DNA from: Chlamydiales bacterium
Lineage (GTDB): Bacteria; Chlamydiota; Chlamydiia; Chlamydiales; FEN-1388
DNA length: 5,875 bases
Direction: 5' to 3'
Assembly (NCBI GenBank): GCA_021372185.1
Contig: JAJFUY010000211.1
Coordinates: 1-5,875, forward strand
Part shown: positions 1-5,400 of the stretch, piece after piece
Layout of the letters: every line of letters begins with the position of its first letter
Position numbering within the stretch: the stretch's first letter is position 1
Made by a program: the position numbers and the translations under genes
Notes under the pieces: generated by a model
What the model saw: only the letters and a program-made list of their open reading frames with translations
The model's database searches: none
Told to the model about the DNA's origin: nothing

Positions 1-70
1 GTATAAAGCTGGCATTATCCAAAACAATCTGGCTTCCGTAAGCCTTACAAACCTGTTCAAACTGAATCAT
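1..70 (-). CDS. ABC-type ATPase, N-terminal fragment cut by window edge
   Basis: Only the first 23 codons are visible, reading MIQFEQVCKAYGSQIVLDNA and then SFI before the window ends. The pattern (I)xFExVxKAYGxxxVLDxxSF is the classic opening of an ABC ATPase domain. Y11 sits where the A-loop aromatic residue stacks on adenine. The Walker A motif would follow outside the window. This could be an ABC-F translation factor or the ATPase subunit of a transporter; the fragment cannot decide. ABC proteins very often begin at MI-x-(F/L/I), which favours the ATG at 70. The frame stays open upstream to ATGs at 142 and 172, with a stop just before the latter, so a longer N terminus is possible. The 70 start has no good Shine-Dalgarno site. 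The 142 start has a G-rich stretch (150-154) 7 nt ahead of it. The identity as an ABC ATPase is fairly secure; the start is not. Confidence 0.7.
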   Translation of the reverse strand, partial: MIQFEQVCKAYGSQIVLDNASFI

Positions 71-128
71 ATATTCGCCAAAAGTAAAGAGTGCAAAATC
101 ATACCAAACCAAAGCTTTACTAACGAGA

Positions 129-172
129 ATGTTATGTTGCATTTTAGAACCCCCTAAAATGCAACATAACAT
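129..172. repeat. Perfect palindrome, 19-bp arms, 6-nt loop
   Basis: Bases 129-147 and 154-172 are exact reverse complements around a 6-nt centre. Neither side is followed by a T-run, so it does not look like an intrinsic terminator in either direction. It lies inside the upstream-extended frame of the ABC ATPase gene, about 60 nt ahead of the favoured start at 70, and would fold into a strong hairpin in that gene's leader RNA. It could be a regulatory hairpin, an operator, or the trace of a small palindromic mobile element. The sequence does not say which. Confidence 0.85.
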
Positions 173-198
173 CTATTATCAGACGTTCAATACAAGTC

Positions 199-305
199 GC
201 CACATCCGTGGCTCCATGGTTTTATTTATCCAGATTCCCCACAGTTTGCACCTACGGCGCTACACTGATGGGGGCTAATAATGAGTTGCACCTGCGGAGC
301 AAAAA
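199..305 (+). repeat. Modular palindromic repeat, unit A
   Basis: The unit opens with the mini-hairpin GCCAC-ATCC-GTGGC (199-212). An AT-rich linker follows, then the main block starting TTCCCCACAGTTTGCACC at 235, and it ends with GCACCTGCGGAGC (288-300) and an A-run. The main block matches units B and C along its whole length. It differs by an extra C near the start, GATGGGGGC in place of AGTGGGC, TGAG in place of TAAG, and GGAGC in place of GGCGC. The loop of the mini-hairpin differs from that of unit B while the stem is kept, which suggests that structure is conserved. Confidence 0.8.
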
Positions 306-352
306 TACAAAAACCACAACCAGTTTTTGGGTTTAGCCTAATTATAATAGCC

Positions 353-458
353 GCCACTGGCGTGGCTCTAATCTTTTCTATACGTTGGTTCCCACTGTTT
401 GCACCTAACGGCGCTACACTAGTGGGCTAATAATAAGTTACACCTGCGGCGCAAAAAA
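353..458 (+). repeat. Modular palindromic repeat, unit B
   Basis: The unit begins with the mini-hairpin GCCAC-TGGC-GTGGC (353-366), then an AT-rich linker, then the main block from TTCCCAC at 389 to the A-run ending at 458. It is in direct orientation with unit A, starting 154 bp after it. It is inverted relative to unit C. Over the main block, B and C differ by only two substitutions and one inserted base. Within the block, CCCAC (391-395) can pair with GTGGG (422-426), enclosing the inner GCACC..GGCGC hairpin and giving a nested fold. Confidence 0.85.
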
Positions 459-542
459 CTAAAACCACACACACGCGTTTTCATAATGGTCTTCCTCAAT
501 CCATTTCAAACGCCACCGCACAATGTCTCAAAAAACATGTAA

Positions 543-646
543 TTTTTTGCGCCGCAGGTGCAACTTATTATTAGCCCACTAGTGTAGCGCCGTAGGTGCA
601 AACTGTGGGAACTTGGGATAAAAAACTTTGAAGCCACGCCAGTTGC
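543..646 (-). repeat. Modular palindromic repeat, unit C (inverted)
   Basis: Read on the minus strand, this unit has the same order as B. A mini-hairpin comes first (646-633, with one mismatched pair), then an AT-rich linker, then the main block from 611 to 543 ending in an A-run. The main block is almost identical to B, so B and C form a large inverted repeat with main arms of about 70 bp around an 84-nt centre (459-542). The weaker similarity continues outward to the mini-hairpins. Its mini-hairpin is shared with the end of unit D. Confidence 0.85.
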
Positions 647-695
647 GACTTATTATTTGCCCATTGTGAAGTGCCTACGGCGCAAACTATGGGAA
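633..695 (-). repeat. Modular palindromic repeat, unit D (partial, diverged)
   Basis: On the minus strand the unit runs TTCCCATAGTTTGCGCCGTA, then GGGCAAATAATAAGT, then joins the mini-hairpin of unit C. It lacks the second core and the A-run of the other units and is clearly diverged. The first core (671-683) has the opposite orientation to the equivalent core of unit C, while its flanks keep the same orientation. D abuts the 3' end of the DCC gene, 18 bp beyond its stop codon's outer edge. Confidence 0.65.
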
Positions 696-714
696 AGCAT
701 AAAGTAATCTGGTG

Positions 715-1080
715 TTATGGGAGAAGATTTAAGTTAGAGATTGTCAAATCACATGATTGTGAGCGATTTGATGCAATCAACTTGTAGATGAGATCTGCGG
801 GGTAAAGTAACCAGTTGGGTAAAAAAGATAGCCACCCTATGAGTGACCAAATGCCGCCTAAAACCCAAGCGATTCGAAAGCATGATTTACTGTAATGATA
901 AATAGTATTGTCATCTAGAAAGATCACGCTGTCAGTTACTTTATTAGTCTTAAGCTTTTCTTGTGCAGTTTTACCTTGTAAAGGTGCAAAAAAAATTTGT
1001 TTTTTGGTATCAAGTCTTGTCACCCATTGTACGATGCGATGACACATGGCGCATTTACCATCAAAAAACACAATTTTCAT
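715..1080 (-). CDS. DCC-family (DUF393) thiol-disulfide oxidoreductase
   Basis: This 121-residue protein starts MKIVFFDGKCAMCHRIVQWV, which carries the DxxCxxC hallmark of the DCC family (D7, C10, C13) after a short beta strand. These are small thioredoxin-like proteins predicted to exchange thiols and disulfides. Other family features are visible: the SxxCFRIAWVLGG segment (about residues 64-76), a tryptophan-rich hydrophobic stretch (about 77-93) and a final YKLIASNR box (about 99-106). The length is usual for the family. There is no signal peptide, so it should act in the cytoplasm or at the inner face of the membrane. The start has only a weak purine-rich stretch ahead of it but matches the family N terminus. 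It lies 68 bp after a DoxX-like gene on the same strand, with a hairpin between them. The family assignment is secure; the substrate is unknown. Confidence 0.9.
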   Translation of the reverse strand: MKIVFFDGKCAMCHRIVQWVTRLDTKKQIFFAPLQGKTAQEKLKTNKVTDSVIFLDDNTIYHYSKSCFRIAWVLGGIWSLIGWLSFLPNWLLYPADLIYKLIASNRSQSCDLTISNLNLLP

Positions 1081-1105
1081 TTTATTATTTTCTTTATAGG
1101 TTTGA

Positions 1106-1141
1106 TTATAGGTAGAGTGGTCTCTAACACTCTACCTATAA
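1106..1141 (-). terminator. Hairpin between the DoxX-like and DCC genes, no U-tract
   Basis: Bases 1106-1119 and 1128-1141 are perfectly complementary (14 bp) around an 8-nt loop. The structure follows the stop codon of the DoxX-like gene and precedes the DCC gene. No run of T follows it in the minus-strand direction, so it is not a standard intrinsic terminator. It may be a leaky terminator, an RNA-stabilising or processing stem that sets different levels of the two proteins, or an operator. A TATAAT hexamer on the minus strand (1110-1105) overlaps one arm and could be a -10 box for the DCC gene, but no matching -35 box is visible. Confidence 0.5.
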
Positions 1142-1148
1142 AATTATG

Positions 1149-1541
1149 CTAAGTGGTCACGTATGTTGATGAATTAGATTTTAATTGTTTACTAACTGAT
1201 CTTTCTAACATAAGTAACGCTAAACCGCCAAATCCAATCGCAACATTTCTAAAAAGAATTTGAAAGTGCTCGGGATTAAAGGCAATAATTCCCACCATAA
1301 GCATTACTGAGATAATTGATGAATAATACGCTTTCCAGCCAGTCAGAAGCCAAGCTGCTAAGGCAACTTCAGCAACTCCAAAGCTATATAGAAATAATTT
1401 TTCTGGGATAAAGTTAAAGATAAAACTCGGTGTGTACTTTAAGAAATTTTCTGGATTTACACATATTTCATATGATGCATATGCAAATACAAAGGCTAAT
1501 CCAACTCGTAAAAACCATATTGCTATTTTTCTATTACTCAT
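1149..1541 (-). CDS. DoxX-like four-helix inner-membrane protein
   Basis: The 130-residue product is strongly hydrophobic, with four predicted membrane helices at about residues 7-24, 48-67, 71-88 and 97-112, and a charged, polar C-terminal tail. The order WFLRVGLAFVFAYASYE, then FGVAEVALAAWLLTGW, then a third helix and a last helix is typical of the DoxX/DoxD-like superfamily. These proteins are often found beside redox enzymes. The GVxEVxxAxWLLTG stretch is the most family-like part. There are no obvious catalytic residues; C27 is the only cysteine. The start is well supported by a near-perfect Shine-Dalgarno site (1545-1552) and by a sigma70-like promoter just upstream. The gene lies between a superoxide dismutase gene and a DCC thiol oxidoreductase gene, all on the minus strand. 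This suggests a role in a membrane redox or oxidative-stress unit, which is inference. Confidence 0.75.
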   Translation of the reverse strand: MSNRKIAIWFLRVGLAFVFAYASYEICVNPENFLKYTPSFIFNFIPEKLFLYSFGVAEVALAAWLLTGWKAYYSSIISVMLMVGIIAFNPEHFQILFRNVAIGFGGLALLMLERSVSKQLKSNSSTYVTT

Positions 1542-1544
1542 ACT

Positions 1545-1560
1545 ACCTCCTTATTAAGGA
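1545..1560 (-). promoter_or_regulatory. Strong Shine-Dalgarno site inside a small palindrome
   Basis: On the minus strand AAGGAGGT (1552-1545) precedes the ATG at 1541 by 3 nt, close to a perfect match to the 16S rRNA tail. It overlaps a TCCTTA-T-TAAGGA palindrome (1548-1560). The folded RNA would therefore hide part of the ribosome-binding site. The site decides the start of the DoxX-like gene. Confidence 0.75.
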
Positions 1561-1563
1561 TAG

Positions 1564-1592
1564 AGTATAAATAATTAAATACATTATTGCAA
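1564..1592 (-). promoter_or_regulatory. Sigma70-like promoter for the DoxX-like gene
   Basis: On the minus strand a -35 box TTGCAA (1592-1587) is followed, after exactly 17 nt of AT-rich spacer, by a -10 box TATACT (1569-1564). Transcription would begin near 1557 and give a leader of only about 16 nt carrying the Shine-Dalgarno site. The promoter lies wholly between the dismutase stop codon and the DoxX-like start. The DoxX-like gene, and possibly the DCC gene after it, can therefore be expressed independently of the dismutase. Confidence 0.65.
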
Positions 1593-1607
1593 GCGCAAGT
1601 TTGTAAT

Positions 1608-2336
1608 TTACTTTATATTCTTATAGAGTTCTTCCACTCGCTGCCAATTTACTAAGTTCCAAAATGCGTCCATGTAGTCGCCTCGGAGGTTGAGGTATTT
1701 TAGGTAATAGGCGTGCTCCCAAACGTCGCAAGCAAGAATAGGAGTGCCTTTTACAACGGCCGTGTCCATAAGTGGATTATCTTGATTGCTTGTTGAAAAG
1801 GTCTGTAGTGAACCATCAGGCATTACCACGAGCCATGTCCAACCACTACCGCATCTTGAGGTGCCAGCTTCTTTGAATTTGGCTTTGAAATTGTCAAATG
1901 AGCCAAAGTTTTTGTCGATGAGATCGAGCATCAGTTTACTCGGGCCGGGATTGGCGGTTGGTGCGCGCATGATGTTCCAGTAAAAGGTGTGGTTCCAGTG
2001 GCCACCGGCGTTGTCACGAATAGCAGCTGGCAACTTACTTGCCTGGGCAAACATAGGCTCTAGGCGCATTTTTTGCCATGAGGTACCGCTTAAGGCTTTG
2101 TTTAGGGCCTCTACATAGGCTTTGTGGTGGCGACTGTAGTGTACTTCTACAGTTTTCGCATCTATATCAGGTTCTAGGCCATCATAGCTAAAAGGTAGCG
2201 TTGGTAAACTAAAGGGCCATACTTCGCGGTTTACCTGCGTCAAGATAGTTTCGTTTTTGGGCTGCATCTGCATGGCTGTTATTACTGTCAGAACTACTGC
2301 AACACCAATACCGCTTGCTACTTTACGCCAGTTCAT
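1608..2336 (-). CDS. sodA: Signal-anchored Mn/Fe superoxide dismutase
   Basis: The enzyme converts superoxide to oxygen and hydrogen peroxide. From the start chosen here it has 242 residues. The four metal ligands of the family are present: H66 (VEVH), H116 (NHTFYW), D204 and H208 (DVWEHAYYLKY). So are the active-site Y74 and H70. G112 and Q185 (in NQDNP) occupy the positions typical of Mn-type enzymes, while NHTFYW is more Fe-like, so it may be Mn-specific or use either metal. Residues 1-24 (MNWRK then a hydrophobic run to about A21) form a signal peptide or membrane anchor, followed by a linker to about 40, so it should act in the periplasm or at the membrane. No clean AxA cleavage site is seen. 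Only two cysteines occur, C162 and C203. The start at 2336 has an AGAGGTGA ribosome site; an in-frame ATG at 2396 has none and would spoil the signal. It is transcribed divergently from the AsmA-like gene. Confidence 0.95.
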   Translation of the reverse strand: MNWRKVASGIGVAVVLTVITAMQMQPKNETILTQVNREVWPFSLPTLPFSYDGLEPDIDAKTVEVHYSRHHKAYVEALNKALSGTSWQKMRLEPMFAQASKLPAAIRDNAGGHWNHTFYWNIMRAPTANPGPSKLMLDLIDKNFGSFDNFKAKFKEAGTSRCGSGWTWLVVMPDGSLQTFSTSNQDNPLMDTAVVKGTPILACDVWEHAYYLKYLNLRGDYMDAFWNLVNWQRVEELYKNIK

Positions 2337-2338
2337 AC

Positions 2339-2346
2339 TCACCTCT
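2339..2346 (-). promoter_or_regulatory. Ribosome-binding site deciding the dismutase start
   Basis: On the minus strand AGAGGTGA (2346-2339) places its GAGG core 5 nt before the ATG at 2336. The in-frame ATG at 2396 lacks any comparable site and lies upstream of the probable promoter. The internal start is therefore preferred, and it exposes the hydrophobic signal at the protein's N terminus. Confidence 0.75.
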
Positions 2347-2358
2347 ACTAATTTAAAA

Positions 2359-2387
2359 TTTATACTTATTTCATGTAGAGTTTTCGA
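2359..2387 (-). promoter_or_regulatory. Candidate sigma70 promoter for the dismutase gene
   Basis: On the minus strand TATAAA (2364-2359) is preceded, with a 17-nt spacer, by TCGAAA (2387-2382), which matches four of six -35 consensus positions. An alternative -35, TTGACT, sits 5 nt further upstream and could pair with a weaker AATAAG -10 box at 16 nt spacing. Either would start transcription within the 60 nt ahead of the ribosome site. Confidence 0.45.
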
Positions 2388-2407
2388 GTCAACCAAATAG
2401 TGGGATC

Positions 2408-2416
2408 TGGTATACT
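2408..2416 (+). promoter_or_regulatory. Extended -10 promoter for the AsmA-like gene
   Basis: TGGTATACT fits an extended -10 element (TG-N-TATACT) on the plus strand. No good -35 box stands 16-18 nt upstream, which extended -10 promoters can tolerate. Transcription would start near 2423, leaving a leader of about 19 nt with the AAGGA ribosome site. An mRNA starting here could not use the upstream in-frame GTG at 2400, which supports the ATG at 2442. Confidence 0.5.
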
Positions 2417-2429
2417 TTCTCTCCTTACT

Positions 2430-2434
2430 AAGGA
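2430..2434 (+). promoter_or_regulatory. Ribosome-binding site of the AsmA-like gene
   Basis: AAGGA lies 7 nt before the ATG at 2442, a normal spacing. The in-frame GTG at 2400 has no such site ahead of it, so the internal ATG is chosen. Confidence 0.7.
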
Positions 2435-2441
2435 AAATCCT

Positions 2442-5400
2442 ATGCTTAAGCGTATTATCAAAATAGCTCTTGTGACTGTTGCCTCATTATTTATACTCGT
2501 TGCCATGCTTCCCATGCTTATTTCGGTGTCGAAGGTAAATCAGTTTTTATTGTCGTGCGTCAATAAGCGCATAGCCGGCAAATTTCATGCTCAAGAGATA
2601 CGTGTAGGCTGGACTGACGGCATTTCAATTAAAGGGCTGCAGATTCATGATCCGCAAGGACGAGAAGTGGCACTCTTCAAAAAGATCTCCTGCGATGTGG
2701 CACTTCTTTCACTTATTCATGCGCCTGCAGTAGAAGGTAAAATCGAAGTAGACTCCCCTAAAATCAGCTTAATTGACGACAAAAATAGTGGCCATTTTTC
2801 ACTACAAGAGGTCTTTAATGCCGAAACTACAGAAAAAAAGTCAGCCCCTCCATCTTCTAGCACAGAGCTTGTGCTGAGCGAACTTCATTTAAGCTTAGAT
2901 ATTCAGCCGCAAGGCCAAGCCAAAGTGAATCTTCTTTGCCAAGTAGAAAGTAAAGACGATGGCCAAACAGAAAAAGGCCAAGTAAATGTAAACGCCACCG
3001 CACAAAATTTTGCAGACCTTGAAAAAGCCTATAAGCACGCGCTTGGCGAGGCCTCAACCGGCGCAGCATCTGTTGTAAGCCTTGATTGCCATATTGACCA
3101 GTTCCCTATTAAGGCAGCACTCCCCTTTGTGGCCATGCGCGACCCAACCCTGGCAAAGCTCTTACTACCGGCCCTTGGCAACAAAATAAACGCAAAAATT
3201 TCTCACACGCTAAGAGCTGATGAACTTGGACTTACTCTTGCTGTAAATAGCCCACAGCTTACCGCCAAAGTAAAAGCGGCCATTCAGGGTAACACCTTGA
3301 GCATGCTAGATGAAGGCACAATCTCTTGGCAGATACGCCCTGAAGTCTTGGCGGCACTTCAAACCGATATTAGGCAGACAGAAACAACCACACTTCTTGC
3401 CACCATCAAGCCAGAGAGCGGTACCTTAGGTGCTGATGGCAAAATGCCGGTTTCTGTTAACTGGAATTTAAGCTCACCTCTCACTCTTACAAGCACAAGC
3501 TGGAACACTCCCCTTTCTTGCAGACTTACAGGTAATATTCACGCTACCGCTCTACAAGAAAGTATAGAAGCCCATACTCAAGTAGACATTACAGCCGATA
3601 AGCAAACAAGCACACTTACTGCCCTCTGCACAGTTGCAGACCCATTAAACGCACCAGAGACCACCTGCAAAGTAACCCTAAATGGCCCCATAGCCTCAAC
3701 AGCTGAACTCTTTTTAGAGAATACATTGCCCTTAGAAGACATTTTGGGTAAAACCACCTCACTTGATGCCCTCTTTAAAATCTATGACAAAGAAAAAGTC
3801 GGCACCATTAAGATTGTTTCTGACACTATGAAAGCCAACATCGACTGCCTTGCAAATGATACAACTACCACTCTTTCTGTAGATGGGTTTGCAGACCTAA
3901 CAAATGCCTCACTGGGCTATCAGGGCATGAAATGCAACCTCCAAGCAACACTCAACCCTAACCAAACACTGAATGGAACACTTAAGGCTTCTCCCGTAGA
4001 TTCTCCTACGGCAATTCCATTTGATCTTACATTGCCGTTTACAATTGACCTCGCAACAAAAGAGACATCAGGAAAAATTCATATTCAGTCGCATCAGGCT
4101 ACCCTTGATAGCTCATTTGTAGCGCGTCCTGCGGCGGCTTCCAACTACGCACTTCTTCCTGCAATAAGCCTGCAGCTTGATGGTGAGATGAAGCAATTTC
4201 CAATTCAACTGCTTGCATCCCTTACCAAAAAACCAGAATTAGTAGATATATTGGGCGCTGAACTTTCAGGAAGCTGGAAATGCGGCTTTAACAATCTATT
4301 AAAATCAGAACCTATCTCTTTTACCATATTGGGAGAGGGATTAAGGCTGCGAGCTAATCTGCTTCTTGCCCAAGAGCTTACAGGAAAAGACGCTGTAACT
4401 GTTGATTATACACTTACACCAAAGCGCCTAAAAGCACTTCAGAGCACACTTAATGTAGCTCAAGGCGAAAAGCAAAAAGAGATGCATTTGGCAAAAGACT
4501 TGCACGTAAACATGCAAATTCATAACCTGCAACTACCTGTAGAGCCTTTTGTAATTGAATCAAAGCCCTTTATTTTAACCACGCTTCTTGATTCACTCCG
4601 CTTAAAAATGCAACTGGCACTCGATGAAATTAGCCTGAAGCAAAAAGACAAACTTGTCAACGTAGCGCCACTTCAATTACAAGCTGAACTTAAAGGCAGT
4701 GACAGACTCATCACACTCAATTGTGCGACAGATAAAAATGCTTCAAAAAATGCCGCTCAAATAGCATTAACGGGCACAATGCATAATCTCTGGAATGAAG
4801 AGGGCTTTAAAGTAGATAACGCACGTATACTTTTAGACACCAAAATCCAAAATCTCCCATTAGATATCCTCTACAGCATAACAGCAACTGACCAAGCCGC
4901 CGATGACTGCATCGCTGTCTTTGGTAGCACTGTTGATGCTAGCGTAAAAGCTGAGATCAAAGATCTAGATGATGGCTCCTTTCACGGCACTATACAAAGC
5001 CAGCACCTTAAATCAGAAGTAGATTGCTTGCTAACAGAAGGCACACTCACCTTAAAAAAGCCAATTACCGCTGAGTATACTCTCACGCCAGAAGGCGGAA
5101 AAGTCCTGCTAAAAGATGTAAACCCACTCCTTGCTACTGCCGCAAGATCAGAAAGTCCAATCAAGCTTACGATTGACTCAAATGGATTTTCTGTTCCCCT
5201 AAAGCCATTTTCAAATAGCACAATGCAGATAAAAAATATCAAAATAGAGCCAGGCATACTCTCATGTAAAAACTCTGGCATGCTCTCACTTTTAGTAAAT
5301 TTACTCAAAGTAGACGCATCAGGATCTGACGAAATCCCTCTCTGGTTTACCCCCATCTATATAGATGTTAAAGACGGCATTGTAACGTGCAAACGCGCTG

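Larger units (their letters stand above)
173..714. other. Gene-free region carrying a modular palindromic repeat cluster
   Basis: No convincing reading frame is present on either strand between the ABC ATPase leader and the stop codon of the DCC gene. The region is filled by four related repeat units (A, B, C, D), described separately. They are separated by unique stretches at 306-352 and 459-542. The units contain seven occurrences of a quasi-palindromic core of the type GCACCTRCGGCGC (near 248, 288, 401, 440, 549, 587 and 671) and three of a GCCAC-loop-GTGGC mini-hairpin (199, 353, 633). Transcripts leaving the DCC gene would pass through several stable hairpins, so a role in transcription termination or RNA processing is possible but not shown. 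Confidence 0.75.

Noticed and set aside
129..276. Small plus-strand open frame of 48 codons starting in the palindrome
   Set aside because: It begins inside the symmetric palindrome and runs through repeat unit A. It has no ribosome site and no protein-like features.
508..523. 16-base exact match (AAACGCCACCGCACAA) to 2990-3005 in the AsmA-like gene
   Set aside because: The match does not extend beyond 16 bases on either side and has no structure of its own; most likely chance in A/C-rich sequence.
199..695. CRISPR array
   Set aside because: The repeats are long, few, of mixed orientation and diverged, and the stretches between them are of unequal length.
1786..1983. Plus-strand open frame opposite the dismutase gene
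   Set aside because: It is antisense to a well-supported enzyme with all catalytic residues, has no ribosome site and no recognisable product.
2337..2441. Longer starts: ATG at 2396 for the dismutase and GTG at 2400 for the AsmA-like protein
   Set aside because: Neither has a ribosome site, both lie at or upstream of the likely promoters, and both would put extra residues ahead of clear N-terminal hydrophobic signals.
2857..3069. Minus-strand open frame inside the AsmA-like gene
   Set aside because: Its arginine- and leucine-rich composition is that of an antisense shadow of a lysine- and alanine-rich gene; no start signals are seen.
4982..5356. Minus-strand open frame of 124 codons inside the AsmA-like gene
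   Set aside because: It overlaps one of the best conserved-looking parts of the AsmA-like protein on the other strand, and its translation resembles no family I know.
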